Source of the DNA: Cohnella ginsengisoli
GTDB lineage: Bacteria; Bacillota; Bacilli; Paenibacillales; Paenibacillaceae
DNA: 64,000 nucleotides
NCBI RefSeq assembly: GCF_029525555.1
Contig: NZ_JAPDHZ010000002.1
Coordinates: 1,959,868-2,023,867 of the forward strand
Direction of reading: 5' to 3'
Both the position numbers and the translations under genes were made by a program. The notes under the pieces were generated by a model. It searched no databases. It was given only the letters and a program-made list of their open reading frames with translations, and was not told the origin of the DNA. Of the stretch, positions 9,456 through 19,613 are shown piece by piece; the first letter of the stretch is position 1, and the number at the start of each line of letters is the position of its first letter.

Positions 9456-9508
9456 ACGCCAAGCCTCCTTATGACATCGTATACGCCCCGGCAGCCGACA
9501 GCAGTCGA

Positions 9509-10333
9509 CTATTCTTTTAGCGCGCTGCCGAGCATGCCCGAGATGAAGTGCTTTTGCAGCAGAAGGAAAAAGACGATGATCGGGCCTGTCGCCAGCGTGA
9601 CGCCCGCCATCACCTGGCCGTAGTCGATGCGGGAAAGGCCGAACAAGCTGGAAAGCGCCACAGGCAAGGTGTACATCTCCTTGGTCTGCACCGCGATGAG
9701 CGGCCACAGAAAGCTGTTCCACTGGTACATGAATAGGAAGATCGCCGTCGCGGCCAGCGCGGGCTTGACCGACGGAAGGACGATGCGGCCGAACAGGCCG
9801 GCCTCGCTAACGCCGTCGATGCGCCCCGCCTCCATGATCGCGTCGGGAACGGCGAGCAGGTTCTGGCGCATCAGGAAGATGGCGAACGGATAGGCGAGAT
9901 TGGGCAATATGAGCGCCTGATACGTATTGAGCCACCCCCACGCTGCCATCAGCTTGAACAAAGGAATGATGAGGGCGTGATACGGCACCATCATCGACAG
10001 CAGGAACATGCCGAACAGCGCGCTGCGTCCCTTGAACCGGAACTTGGCGAACGCATAGCCGGCCATCGAACAGATCGTCAGGCTCAGCACGGTGTACACA
10101 GAGACGACGAACAGCGAGTTGCCCATAACCCGCCAGATACCGATCGTGTCGTTCAAATGACTGACGTTGTCCAGGAACTTTCCCCCCGGCAGCAGGGCGG
10201 GCGGCTTGGCGAAGACGCTTCCGCTCTCGCGCGTGGCCGACACTGCCGCCCAATAGAACGGGAACAGCGAGACGAGAGCGCCGACGGAGAGCGCGATATA
10301 CAATAGCGAGGATAAGCCTCTTCGCTTCATCAT
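9509..10333 (-). CDS. CUT1 sugar ABC transporter permease, MalG type
   Basis: This 274-residue inner subunit of a carbohydrate importer has six predicted membrane segments. It carries the cytoplasmic EAA loop that docks the ATPase (EAGRIDGVSEAGLFGRIVLPSVKPAL, about residues 190-215). Its start overlaps the stop of the MalF-type gene as ATGA, so the two are translated together. It belongs to the second of two stacked importers on this strand. No ATPase gene is nearby; such CUT1 systems in Firmicutes commonly share an MsmX-type ATPase encoded elsewhere. Confidence 0.93.
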   Translation of the reverse strand: MMKRRGLSSLLYIALSVGALVSLFPFYWAAVSATRESGSVFAKPPALLPGGKFLDNVSHLNDTIGIWRVMGNSLFVVSVYTVLSLTICSMAGYAFAKFRFKGRSALFGMFLLSMMVPYHALIIPLFKLMAAWGWLNTYQALILPNLAYPFAIFLMRQNLLAVPDAIMEAGRIDGVSEAGLFGRIVLPSVKPALAATAIFLFMYQWNSFLWPLIAVQTKEMYTLPVALSSLFGLSRIDYGQVMAGVTLATGPIIVFFLLLQKHFISGMLGSALKE

Positions 10334-11182
10334 GCTTCATCTCCCGTCACCTTGAATTGAACGTAGGTCAGCAGGGCGATCAGCAGCACGATGACATAAG
10401 CCAGCGTCGAGGCGTAGCCGAAGTCGAAGTAGCGGAAGCCCGTCTGATACAAATACATGCCGATCGTGAGCGTCGCATCGCTCGGACCGCCCTTCGTGAG
10501 CGTATACGGCTCGTCGAACAGCTGCAGCGTGCCGATCGTGCTAAGGATGAAAGTAAACAGCAGAACCGGCTTCAACTGCGGCAGCGTGACGGAGAAAAAG
10601 CGGCGCACGGCGCCCGCCCCGTCCAGACCGGCCGCTTCGTATAGCGCCTCGGGGGATGTTTTGCATCGCCGCCAGGTAGATGACCATGTTGTAGCCGGCC
10701 CAGCGCCACGTCATCGCCAGGATCAGCGCCGCCTTCGCCCAGATCGGATCGGACAGCCAGGGAATCGCCTTGATGCCGAACGCGCCCAGCAATTGGTTGA
10801 TCAGCCCGTCGCCCATCAGCATAATGGAGAAAATGATCGAATACGCCACCAGCGAGGTGACGGACGGCATGAAAAAGGAGACGCGGAACAGTCCTTTGAA
10901 CCGTTTGGCGCCATTCAGCAAGGCGGCCAGGACAATCGCGATGCCCAGCATGAGCGGCACTTGAATAGCGAGCAAAATAAATGTATTTTTGAGCGCGGTC
11001 CAGAAGATCCCGTCGTGCGCGAGTCTGCGGTAGTTGTCGAGTCCGGCGAAGCTCAGTTCTCCCCCCTGGCTGGTCTGGAAGCTGAGCCAGAACGAGTACA
11101 CGATCGGATAAACCATAAAGACGGCAAACAGGATTACCGCCGGCGCCAAAAAATAGTATGGCGCATACGTTTTTGTCTTCAT
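10330..11182 (-). CDS. CUT1 sugar ABC transporter permease, MalF type (one +1 frameshift)
   Basis: The restored protein has 283 residues and six membrane segments, starting MKTKTYAPYYFLAPAVILFA. The frame breaks in G5 at 10651-10655, exactly in the ATPase-docking loop. Removing one base gives NIPEALYEAAGLDGAGAVRRFF, the canonical EAA motif, and the rest (LPQLKPVLLFTFILST...) then reads on. GGCCGGGG lies before the ATG. The gene follows its binding-protein gene across a terminator-like hairpin and overlaps the MalG-type gene. Confidence 0.88.
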
Positions 11183-11212
11183 CCCCGGCCCTTCCTTTCC
11201 TTTGATGCATGG

Positions 11213-11254
11213 ATAAAAATACGGGAGATTCAGGCCTCATGCCCGAACCTCCCG
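11213..11254 (-). terminator. Attenuator-like hairpin between binding protein and permease
   Basis: On the minus strand CGGGAGGTTC pairs with GAATCTCCCG around a 13-base loop, and TATTTTTAT follows. It lies 40-80 bases after the binding-protein stop and directly before the MalF-type gene. Partial termination here would give more binding protein than permease. Confidence 0.65.
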
Positions 11255-11294
11255 CGATCGCCGCCTCATGCCGCGATCGAGATCGCTTGCCGAA

Positions 11295-12624
11295 TCAGTT
11301 GACGGTCCGCTTCGTACGGTCGGCCAGTCTGCCGGCAGCCGCCTTGAGCGCCTCGGCCGGATCCTTGCCGTTGAATACATCTGCCTGCGCCTTGACCGCT
11401 TCGTCCATCGCGATCGCATAATCCTTGGTGTAGTAAGGCGTCGGAATCTGGCTCATCTCTTGTCCGAACAGCTCCCAGATCTTTTGGCCGCCGAAGAACG
11501 ACACTTCATTTTTGAACGCCGGCATATCGTAGGCGCTGGTGAGCGAAGGGAACAGTCCGTATTTATCCATCGCCATCATTTGCACGTCGCCGGTGGTCGC
11601 GAAGTATTCCATAAATTTATAGGCTTCGTCCGCTTTTTTTGGAGCCGGCCGTGATCATCCAGCTGCTGCCGCCGAGGTTGGCCGCGCGATTGCCGCCCTT
11701 CTCGAAGGCCGGCAGCTGGAATACGCCCCACTTGCCGTCCGTATCCTTCGCCTGGTCGATAATCGTACCGTAGTACCAGGCGCCGAACGGCACCGTCGCC
11801 ACGCTGCCGTCGACCGTCGCCGACACCGTGCCGTCCCAGCCGTTGACGTCCTTAACGAGGTCCGCGTCGCCGAACTTCTTTAGCACGGACATCGCCTGAA
11901 CTGCCTTGGCATTGTTAAAATCGATGTTGCCGGACTTGTCGAAGTAATAAACGCCCAGCTCGTTCATCATCATGCGGAAGTTGGCGTCGTCCTTGAACTT
12001 GTCGGCCGGGAACGCGTAGGCGCCGGTCTTGCTCTTGATCGTCTGCGCCGCGGCGAAGAAGTCGTCCCACGTCTCGATGGACGCCGCATCGACGCCGGCC
12101 TTTTCGAACAGATCCTTGCGGTAGAACATCCCTGTCGGGCCCGCGTCGAACGGGAAGGCGTAGTACTTGCCGTCCTTGGACGTCAGCTCTTTCTTGAACG
12201 CCGGGAACAAGTCCGCCTTGGCGTCGAAGCCCTTGTCGGACAAGTTCAAGAAGCCCTTGGGAAACGCTTCGACATAGCCCTGGATGCGGTCGTCCTCGAC
12301 CAGGACGATATCGGGCAAGCCCGCGCCGCCTGCGGCCAGGCCGGTGGACAGCTTGTCATACACGTCCAGGCGTCCGATATCCTCCACCTTCAGGCTGACG
12401 TTCGGGTGCTCCGCCTGATAGGCGGTCATCGCTTCATTCAGCGCGCCGACGTTGACATTCCACGCCCAGGCCGTCAGTTCGGTTTTCTTGCCTGTATCGG
12501 CAGAAGCGCTTGCGCTCCCCGTCGCCGCCGCATTGTTGTTGCCGTTATTGCCGTTCGAGCCGCATGCGGTCGCGACGATTGCGAGAGACAGCAGCATTGC
12601 AGAGCCTTTTATGCTTTTAACCAT
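11295..12624 (-). CDS. CUT1 extracellular sugar-binding lipoprotein (one +1 frameshift)
   Basis: The restored protein has 442 residues. A lipoprotein signal peptide ends in the lipobox ATAC (Cys near residue 21), followed by an Asn/Ala/Ser-rich linker and a family 1 solute-binding domain (TAWAWNVNVGALNEAMTAYQ, PDIVLVEDDRIQGY, GPTGMFYRKDLFEKAGV). The break is T7 at 11634-11640; removing one base restores GSKKADEAYKFMEYFATTG. I chose the ATG at 12624 (MVKSIKGSAM) because GGGAGG lies upstream. An earlier ATG would place charged residues ahead of the signal. It is the first gene of the second importer. Confidence 0.88.
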
Positions 12625-12679
12625 GTGAATAGCCCTCCCGTTATTTAGCCTGATCATATGTTTTTTTGTAAAACCGGGT

Positions 12680-13513
12680 TCAGCCCTTGACCGCCGAACC
12701 GACAGTGAGCGCGCGCTCGACCTGATCGCTGAATATCATGTACAGGATGACGGTCGGGATGCTCGCGATCGTCATGGCGGCGCCCATCGCGCCCCAGTCC
12801 GTCGTGAACTGCCCCTGGAAAAACAGCAGGCCGAGCGGCAGGGTCTTGAGCGTCTCCTTGGAGATGAGCACCAGCGCCATCGGGAATTCGTTCCAGGCCG
12901 CGAGGAAGACGAAGATGATCATCGTCGCGAGCGCAGGACGGATAATGGGGAGCATGATGCTGAAAAAAGTGCGGTAAATGCTGGCGCCGTCGATGCAGGA
13001 GGATTCCTCCAGCTCGATCGGGATGCCTCTGAAGAAGCCGTAAAACACCATCGTCGCAAACGACAGGTTAAAGGAAATGTACGGCACGATCAGCGAGCCG
13101 TAAGTGTTCGCCAGGTGAAAATCGCGCATCAGAATCGCCAGCGGGATCATGATGACCTGGACCGGCACGAACATGCCGACGATCATGTAGATGCGCGCCG
13201 CGCCGCTGAAGCGAAAGCGCATTCGGGCGATGGCGTAGGAGAACAGCACCGCGAGGGACAAGCTGCCGACGACCGTCGCGCAGGTCACGATCACGCTGTT
13301 CAAGAAATAGACGGGAACGTTGAAGCTCTCCCATGCGGTTTTGTAGTTCTCGACGCGGAAGTGAAGCGGCAAGCCGAACGGATTCGTGACGAAAATCTCG
13401 TCGTTGCTCTTCAGGGAGTAGGAAATCATCCAGAACAACGGGTAAATCGAAAGCAGCGCATACAGCCACAGGAAGCCGTGCTTGAACGGCTGCCTGTACC
13501 AAAGGGGTCTCAT
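12680..13513 (-). CDS. CUT1 sugar ABC transporter permease, MalG type
   Basis: This intact 277-residue protein has six membrane segments and the docking loop ELEESSCIDGASIYRTFFSIMLPIIRPAL near residues 190-215. It follows the MalF-type gene by 16 bases and is the last gene of the first importer. The second importer's binding protein begins 55 bases further on, so both may lie on one long transcript driven from upstream of 15890. The substrate is not readable from the permease. Confidence 0.93.
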   Translation of the reverse strand: MRPLWYRQPFKHGFLWLYALLSIYPLFWMISYSLKSNDEIFVTNPFGLPLHFRVENYKTAWESFNVPVYFLNSVIVTCATVVGSLSLAVLFSYAIARMRFRFSGAARIYMIVGMFVPVQVIMIPLAILMRDFHLANTYGSLIVPYISFNLSFATMVFYGFFRGIPIELEESSCIDGASIYRTFFSIMLPIIRPALATMIIFVFLAAWNEFPMALVLISKETLKTLPLGLLFFQGQFTTDWGAMGAAMTIASIPTVILYMIFSDQVERALTVGSAVKG

Positions 13514-13529
13514 TGCTCGCGCCTCCTCT

Positions 13530-14411
13530 CTAGTAAACGATTCGTTGACGCGCGATAAAACGATTGATCAGCAGGGTGACGATCAGGCATTCGATGACGA
13601 GGAAAGCGGCGGAGGCGCTGCCATAGCCATATTCCCCGACCCGGAACGCGGACCGGTACATCATGTAGGTCAGCGTATACGAGCTCGTGCCCGGACCGCC
13701 GCCGGTCATAATGTACATATTGGCAAAGGCGTTCAAGCCGCCGGTGATCGCGAAGATCAGGCAAAACTTGTACGTCTCGGCCATCAGCGGAATCGTAATG
13801 CGCAGATGCGCCTTGAACTTGCTCGCTCCGTCGATGCGCGCGGCTTCCATATAGTGCTCGGGAACGGACTTGACCGCAGCCAGCAGCAGCGCAAAGTGAT
13901 AGCCCATATACTGCCAGGCATTTACGGCGGCCAGCGCGTAGATGGCCGTCTTGCTGCCCGAGATCCAATCCTGCCGGTACGAGATGCCGAGCAGCTCGAA
14001 CACGCGGTTGATGAGTCCGTACTCGGGATTGTACATCGCCATCCACAATTGACAGACGACCGTGATCGACAGCACGACAGGAATGAACACGCTGATGCGT
14101 ACGAACTTGCGGCCGCGGACTCCCGCTTCGGCGACGGCGAATGCCAGCACCGTGCCGATCGCGATCTGGGCCACGGTGATGACCAACGCGAATACGATGC
14201 CGTTGTAGACCGAGGTGTGGAAGAGGCTGTCGTCAAACAGGCGCGTATAATTGCCGAGTCCGATGAAGGTGCCGGGCGTCAGCCCGTCCCAGTCGAACAG
14301 GCTGCGGAAGAACACCTGGAGCATCGGATAAAACACGACGACGGAGTAAAGAAGAAGCGCAGGCAGGATAAAAAGCAAAATCGCCGTTTTGTTGCCCAGG
14401 TATTTATTCAT
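13530..14411 (-). CDS. CUT1 sugar ABC transporter permease, MalF type
   Basis: This intact 293-residue protein starts MNKYLGNKTAILLFILPALLLYS. It has six membrane segments and the ATPase-docking motif YMEAARIDGASKFKAHLRITIPLMAETYKF near residues 195-220. It lies between its binding protein (14538-15890) and the MalG-type subunit. A GC-rich hairpin separates it from the binding-protein gene. Confidence 0.93.
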   Translation of the reverse strand: MNKYLGNKTAILLFILPALLLYSVVVFYPMLQVFFRSLFDWDGLTPGTFIGLGNYTRLFDDSLFHTSVYNGIVFALVITVAQIAIGTVLAFAVAEAGVRGRKFVRISVFIPVVLSITVVCQLWMAMYNPEYGLINRVFELLGISYRQDWISGSKTAIYALAAVNAWQYMGYHFALLLAAVKSVPEHYMEAARIDGASKFKAHLRITIPLMAETYKFCLIFAITGGLNAFANMYIMTGGGPGTSSYTLTYMMYRSAFRVGEYGYGSASAAFLVIECLIVTLLINRFIARQRIVY

Positions 14412-14453
14412 GTCATCACTACTTTCGTATCGTCATGCGTGTCCGGCGCGCCG

Positions 14454-14472
14454 CCGGGGACGAGATCCCCGG
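14454..14472 (-). promoter_or_regulatory. GC-rich hairpin between binding protein and permease genes
   Basis: CCGGGGA and TCCCCGG form a perfect 7-bp stem with a 5-base loop in the 126-base gap. There is no T run, so it is more likely an mRNA-stabilising or processing element than a strong terminator. Similar positions in the other two importers also hold hairpins. Confidence 0.45.
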
Positions 14473-14537
14473 AAGCCGCGCGCCGGGCGTCGGGCGCCTG
14501 CGCGCGGTACTATCGGTACGGTCCGCCAAAGAGGGGA

Positions 14538-15890
14538 TTATTTGGATTGCTCGATCGCCTTGTCGACGTCGCTGGCGAAGCGGTCGGCCGAGTAAGCGCC
14601 GGTCAGGAGGGATTGGGAAGCGTCTTCGATCGCGGCTTTGAACTTCGCATTGCCGAGACCCCACGCGAACGCAGTCGTCTTCATGTTGGGGATGTCTTCC
14701 GAGAGTTGCTTCATCGTCGGCGGGAATTCCTTTTGCACAGGCAGGTCCACCTTGGTCGCTACGATCGGCGTACCGCGCTGCGTGTACTTGAACTCGGCAT
14801 ACTTCTCGGACAGGAAGGCTGCGACTTCCGCTGCGACTTCCTTGTTCTCGGCGTGCGAGGACACCGCATAGCCGCTCGGACCGCCGCCGCCCGAGAAGTT
14901 GTACTTGGCCGCCTCGTAGGCCGCCTCGTCGGATGCCGGGATGTACAGATATCCGAGCTTGTCGCCAAGCGCCTTGGTCGAATCCTCGATCTCCCATTGG
15001 CCGTTGATGAACATCGCCGCCTTGCCTTCGCGGAACAGCGCGGCCGCCTGATCGTAGTTCATGCTCGTCGCGCCTTTGGGCAGCAGGCCGGCTTTGACCA
15101 GCTCGACCACCTGCTCGGCCGCCTGCTTGTAGGCCGGGTCGCTGGCTTTCGCTTCGCCGCGGTCGAGCTTCAGGATGCCCTCGGGCTCGGTCCGCGTGAC
15201 GAACATGTCATAGAGGACGACCGCAGGCCATTTTTCCTTCGCGAACATGGAGAGAGGCGTGACGCCTGCTGCCTTGAACGTCTTGACGGCGGCCAGCAGG
15301 TCGGCGTACGTCTTGGGCTCCTGCACGTTGTTCGCCGCGAAGATCTCCTTGTTGTAGAACAGCAGTCCCACTTCGTTGCCGGCATACGGGAAGGCGTAGC
15401 TGTGTCCGTCCTCGGTGACCAGCGTGTTCATCGTGCTCGGATACATCTTGTCCTTGAAACCGAGCTTGTCGACGTATTCGTCCAGTTGGAGAATATTATT
15501 GGAATTTTTAAACGTATTGATGATGTCCAGGTTCGCTTGGAAAATATCCGGGAGCGTGCCCATCGCCGCATACGTCTTCAGCTTCTGGCCGTCGTCCTGC
15601 GCCTGAATGTCCAGCTCCATCTCCACGTTCGGCATCGCTTTTTTAAGCTCCGCCACGGCATAGTCGTAAGGAAGCTTCGTATCGTCGTCGGAATATTGGG
15701 CGTAAATTTTCAGCTTGACCGGCTTCTGCGCATCCGCGCTCGGACTTGCGCTCTCGCTGGCCGCGGCGCTGCCGGAAGCGCTCGGACTTGCGCTTTTGGA
15801 GGCGCCCGCCTCGTTTTCGTCGTTCGCTCCGCAAGCCGTAAGCGCGCTGATGAGCAGCGTCGCGCTAAGCAGCAATGACCATTTTTTCAT
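14538..15890 (-). CDS. CUT1 extracellular sugar-binding lipoprotein
   Basis: This intact 450-residue lipoprotein has the signal peptide MKKWSLLLSATLLISALTAC (lipobox LTAC, Cys20) and a Ser/Ala/Glu-rich low-complexity linker to about residue 55. The family 1 solute-binding fold follows (KLKIYAQYSDDD, LPDIFQANLD, YAFPYAGNEVGLLFYNKEIF). It should capture an oligosaccharide outside the membrane for the permeases at 13530 and 12680. A YesN-type response regulator and YesM-type kinase lie immediately upstream on the same strand, the usual arrangement for sugar-responsive control of such an importer. Confidence 0.94.
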   Translation of the reverse strand: MKKWSLLLSATLLISALTACGANDENEAGASKSASPSASGSAAASESASPSADAQKPVKLKIYAQYSDDDTKLPYDYAVAELKKAMPNVEMELDIQAQDDGQKLKTYAAMGTLPDIFQANLDIINTFKNSNNILQLDEYVDKLGFKDKMYPSTMNTLVTEDGHSYAFPYAGNEVGLLFYNKEIFAANNVQEPKTYADLLAAVKTFKAAGVTPLSMFAKEKWPAVVLYDMFVTRTEPEGILKLDRGEAKASDPAYKQAAEQVVELVKAGLLPKGATSMNYDQAAALFREGKAAMFINGQWEIEDSTKALGDKLGYLYIPASDEAAYEAAKYNFSGGGGPSGYAVSSHAENKEVAAEVAAFLSEKYAEFKYTQRGTPIVATKVDLPVQKEFPPTMKQLSEDIPNMKTTAFAWGLGNAKFKAAIEDASQSLLTGAYSADRFASDVDKAIEQSK

Positions 15891-15944
15891 TTTCCCCTGA
15901 CCTCCGATATATCGTTCGTTATTCTCGACTGGAACTATGGCTTA

Positions 15945-15950
15945 ATTATA
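15945..15950 (-). promoter_or_regulatory. Candidate -10 element of the first importer operon
   Basis: On the minus strand TATAAT lies 55-60 bases upstream of the binding-protein start. No good -35 is present at 17 bp, as expected for a promoter that needs the neighbouring AraC-type response regulator. That dependency is inferred. Confidence 0.45.
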
Positions 15951-15983
15951 GGCACCGGTCCGCATGAAGATAATGGAGAGAAC

Positions 15984-16010
15984 GATGCGGATTTGTAAAA
16001 TCCGCGCATC
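15984..16010. promoter_or_regulatory. Inverted repeat upstream of the importer promoter
   Basis: ATGCGGATTT and AATCCGCGCAT form a near-perfect stem with a 4-base loop and one bulged base. It sits between the response-regulator stop and the importer promoter, so it could be a weak terminator or an operator. There is no T run. Confidence 0.4.
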
Positions 16011-16051
16011 TGTCTCGCGCGGATCGGAGTCGTCCTATTTTTTGCCGTGCG

Positions 16052-17656
16052 TCAGCCGCGCTCTCTGAGCACATTTTCGTATTCGCTCGGCGGCCGCCCG
16101 AAAAACTTTTTGAAGCTTTTGCTGAAATAGCTGAGGTCGCTGTAGCCGGTCGCCTCCGCCACGTGCGCCAGCTTCACATTGCCTTCTCCGAGCATGTCCC
16201 TGGCTTTGTGCATCCGCACATGCGTTATATAGTCGGACAGCGTCATGCCCAGCTCCTTTTTGAATACCGCCCGCAAATAGCTCGCATTAATAAAGGCATG
16301 GCCGGCGACCCGGTCCACGCCAAGCTCCGGGTCCGCATAGTGCTGCTCCACGTACGCTTTGGCCGAGCGGGCGATGATGGAGGCGCGCGTTTTTTTGTGC
16401 TGTCGCGCATAGGCGGACGCCTGCATGAACAGGTTCGTAATCCACGTCTCCGCTTGCTGGACCGTGCCGAGCCGCTGAATCTCGCTGTAGGGAAAGAAGT
16501 GCTCGCCGAAGCAGTCCTCGATCGGATGTCCGGCTTCGCTAATGTAGCTCAGACAGACAGAGACGAGGCCCATGCAGACGACGTACGTATAGTCGATGGA
16601 CAGCTTCTGCTCGCGGACCGACCTGAACAGCTCGCCAAGCCGCTCCGCCAGACGACTGTCGTCGGCCATCCGCAGGTCATGCAGCAGCGCCTCCTTGTTC
16701 TCTAGCGGATATTGACTGAGCGAGGATGCTCCTTTGGCCGACGCGTCATAGCGAATGACCCGGTCGCAGCCGAGCACGAACTTGTTCTGAAGCGCGGCGA
16801 GCGCTTCCTTGTAGGAATCGGCGATGTGCGCCGTTCCCTCGTAGCCGTTGCCGACGCCGACCGTGATCGTAAATTTCAGGTAGCGCTTGATGAGCGCGCA
16901 CAGCCGCTCGTAGGCTTCAAGCCCGGGTGCGCCCGAGGCTCCCCCCGCAGAAGCGGCATGGCCGATCAGGCAGACGATCCGGCCCTCCGGCCCGTTGAAG
17001 ATCATGGGTTTGCCGTCGTCCTCCATCGCCTCCGCCAGGATGTTGCTGACCGCGTACTTCCACAGCAGCCGCTCGCTGACCTCGCTCCATTTGCGGTCCA
17101 TATCGTCGATCTCGATGCATGCGACCGTATAGGCCGGCCGGTCCAGACGGAGATCGTACGCCTCCAGCTGGCGAATCGTCGTCGCTGCCTTTTCCGTCTG
17201 CCGTTCGCTTACCAGCCGGTTCAGGAGCCCTTCCTTCATCAGCTGGACGCTCGACTGCAGCGTCGCCTTTTCCTCTAGCGCCTTGTGGTGGTGCTGCTGC
17301 AGCTTGAGCAGCGTCAGGAGCAGCTCCTCCTTGGAGAAGGGCTTCAGAATATAGTCCTCGACGCCGAGCTTCAGGGCGCGTCTGGCATAGTCGAATTCAT
17401 TGTGCCCCGTGACGAGCACGACGCTCGTAGCCGGATACTCCCGCTTGAGCCGTTCGGCAAGCTCAAGCCCGTCCATGAACGGCATCGTAATGTCCACCAG
17501 CGCGATATCCGGGGGCTGCGCAGCCGCCAGTTCAAGCGCCTCGAGCCCGTGCTTGGCCTCCCCCGCGATCCGGAAGCCGTATCGCTCCCAGTCGATGACG
17601 CGCCGCAAATATTCGCGGAAGATCAGCTCGTCGTCCGCGATCAGAATGTTCATCAT
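16052..17656 (-). CDS. YesN-type response regulator with AraC DNA-binding domain
   Basis: This 534-residue protein has an N-terminal receiver domain (MNILIADDELIFREYLRRVI; acidic pair DD, phospho-acceptor Asp in IALVDITMPFMDG near residue 55; Lys in ILKPFSKEEL). A central YesN-type region follows. The C-terminal AraC/XylS double helix-turn-helix runs from about residue 430 (VDRVAGHAFINASYLRAVFKKELG and LAHVAEATGYSDLSYFSKSFKKFFGRPPSEY). The start ATGATG overlaps the stop of the upstream kinase, and GGAGG serves both ATGs. It probably activates the importer operon immediately downstream when phosphorylated. An A7 run inside this gene (about 16385) does not break the frame. Confidence 0.94.
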   Translation of the reverse strand: MMNILIADDELIFREYLRRVIDWERYGFRIAGEAKHGLEALELAAAQPPDIALVDITMPFMDGLELAERLKREYPATSVVLVTGHNEFDYARRALKLGVEDYILKPFSKEELLLTLLKLQQHHHKALEEKATLQSSVQLMKEGLLNRLVSERQTEKAATTIRQLEAYDLRLDRPAYTVACIEIDDMDRKWSEVSERLLWKYAVSNILAEAMEDDGKPMIFNGPEGRIVCLIGHAASAGGASGAPGLEAYERLCALIKRYLKFTITVGVGNGYEGTAHIADSYKEALAALQNKFVLGCDRVIRYDASAKGASSLSQYPLENKEALLHDLRMADDSRLAERLGELFRSVREQKLSIDYTYVVCMGLVSVCLSYISEAGHPIEDCFGEHFFPYSEIQRLGTVQQAETWITNLFMQASAYARQHKKTRASIIARSAKAYVEQHYADPELGVDRVAGHAFINASYLRAVFKKELGMTLSDYITHVRMHKARDMLGEGNVKLAHVAEATGYSDLSYFSKSFKKFFGRPPSEYENVLRERG

Positions 17657-19480
17657 GGATTGTCGCCTCCGTCTGGATAGAATGACTGATCGTCCGGCTC
17701 AAGCATGCAGGGCAGAAGAATCGTGACCCTCGTTCCCTTTCCCGGCTCGCTCTCGATTCGAACGCCGTGCATTTCGCCGAAGTACAGCCTGACCCGCTCG
17801 TGTACGCTGCGCAGACCGTAGGAGACCGGCCGCTTCTTGTCGTCGACGCCGCCAAGCGCGTCGCGGATGCGCGCCTCCGACATGCCGGTGCCGTTGTCCT
17901 CGACCGTCAGCACCATCCGCTCGCCCTCCCGCCGTCCTCTGACGATTAGATGTCCGAAGCCGCTCTTCGTCTTCAGCCCGTGGTAGATCGCGTTCTCGAC
18001 GAGCGGCTGCAGCGTCAGCTTGAGCATGGGGCAGGGCAGCAGCGACTTGTCCACGTAGATCTGATAGTCGAAGACATCCGAGTAACGAATTTTCTGGATG
18101 GACAAATAATCCCTCAGACCGTTCAGCTCTTCCTCCAGCGTGATCTGCTCGCTGCCCTTGCTCAGCACGATGCGGTAATAGTCCGCGAGCGCCTTCGTCG
18201 TGCGCTGCACGTCCTTGGGGCGGTCCATTTGCGAGAGCGTGTAGATGACGTCAAGCGTGTTGTACAAAAAATGCGGCTTGATCTGCGACTGGATCAGCGC
18301 CAGCTCGTATTCGCGCTTTTCGCGCTGCTCGATCTTCACGTGCTGGAGCAGATCCTGGATGCGCGCGATCATCGTATTGAAGCCGGACGCGAGCAGGCCG
18401 AGCTCGTCGTTCGTCCGCACGCCGATCCGCATGTCGAGATTGCCTTCCTTGACCATCTTCATGCTGCGGGCCATGCGGACGATCGGGATGGCGATCAGCC
18501 GGTTCAGAATGGCGGCGCCCAGCAGCGCGAATAAAAAGCAGATCCCGCCAATGACGGCGATCAGCAACGTCACCTGCTGCACATCGTGCGTAAGCGTCTC
18601 ATAAGGGATCGCCGCGATGAATTGCCAGTCGAGAAACGAAAAGCCGGAGCGCGCCACGAGCAGCTTGCCTTCGTCGAAGCTGCCGATCGTCGTCGCCTCG
18701 GAAGCGCCTTCGATCCAGCCGCGAAGCGCTTCGTCCTTGACCGGCAGCAGAAGATCCTCTCTCTGCTGCGAGGAGATGACGGTCCCCTTGTCGTCGGCGA
18801 TAAAAAAAGGCGCCCTCTCCGAACGAGCCGATGCTCCGATACACCGCAGAGAAAGCCTCCTCGCGGATGTTCAGCACGATCGAGCCGATCGGCTTGCCCG
18901 TATTGATATTGAATACGCGCTTGCCGAGGGTCAGCACCGCCTGTCCGGGATCCGGCGTCAGATAGCTTCTGCGCGCCATCGGAAACCATAAATTTTCCCC
19001 GCTAGTCCCGTCGATTCGTTCGACAATGTCCGTCTGCAGCACGTCTTGGTCGCCGCGTTCGAGCCGGGGATCCGTCGCGTACACGCGGCCCTGGAGATCG
19101 ATGAACGCCGCGCTGTTCACCTCCGGGAATACGAGGATCGAGAAGCTGAGCTGATTGAGGATGCGCGCCGCCTCGGAGATGTCCGGATCGCCTCCGCCCA
19201 CTTGCGCGCCCGATTCCTGAATGACGCGGTCCAGATTGATCGCCAAAATGTTCGCACAGCTCTGGGCGTTCGCCAAAATGCCGTTGATTCGCGTGATGAT
19301 CAGCGACGAGTTGTCCCCCACGCCCTTGATCGTCTTGTCGACCAGCGACTGCGTATAGATGCGATTGGAGGCGATGCCGAGCGCCAGCAGCGGGATCAGA
19401 ATGAGCGGCAGATAAATGGCCATGATTTTGTTGCGGATGAATTGATTGCCGAACAATTTGCCCAGTTTGTCCGTTCTCAT
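17653..19480 (-). CDS. YesM-type sensor histidine kinase (one +1 frameshift)
   Basis: The restored protein has 608 residues. A first membrane helix (IMAIYLPLILIPLLALGIA) is followed by an extracellular Cache-like sensor region, a second helix (VTLLIAVIGGICFLFALLGAAIL), a HAMP segment, and the His_kinase domain with the phospho-acceptor motif IQSQIKPHFLYNTLDVIYTL. The C-terminal ATPase has PLVENAIYHGL and VEDNGTGM. The frame breaks in A7 at 18802-18808; deleting one base changes AFFYRR to AFFIADDKGTVISSQQ. AAGGGAG precedes the ATG. It overlaps the response regulator by ATGA and should sense an extracellular sugar cue, possibly through the lipoprotein. Confidence 0.9.
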
Positions 19481-19613
19481 TCGTCATTTCTCCCTTGCAA
19501 TTCGTTTGTAAAACTCCGGGAAGTCTGGCATATTTAAAACTGAAACGACGTAGAGATGTCATCGTCGCAAGCGAGAGCTTCGCGGCGGGCGACGCCGGGG
19601 AAGGTGAAGTGGC

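Noticed and set aside
13482-15878. 798-residue open frame on the plus strand
   Set aside because: It is the mirror of the intact importer genes on the minus strand, Arg/His-rich with no family motif; GC-rich genes often leave such open mirror frames. The same applies to the long mirrors of ppdK (5343-7007) and of the esterase (21003-22673).
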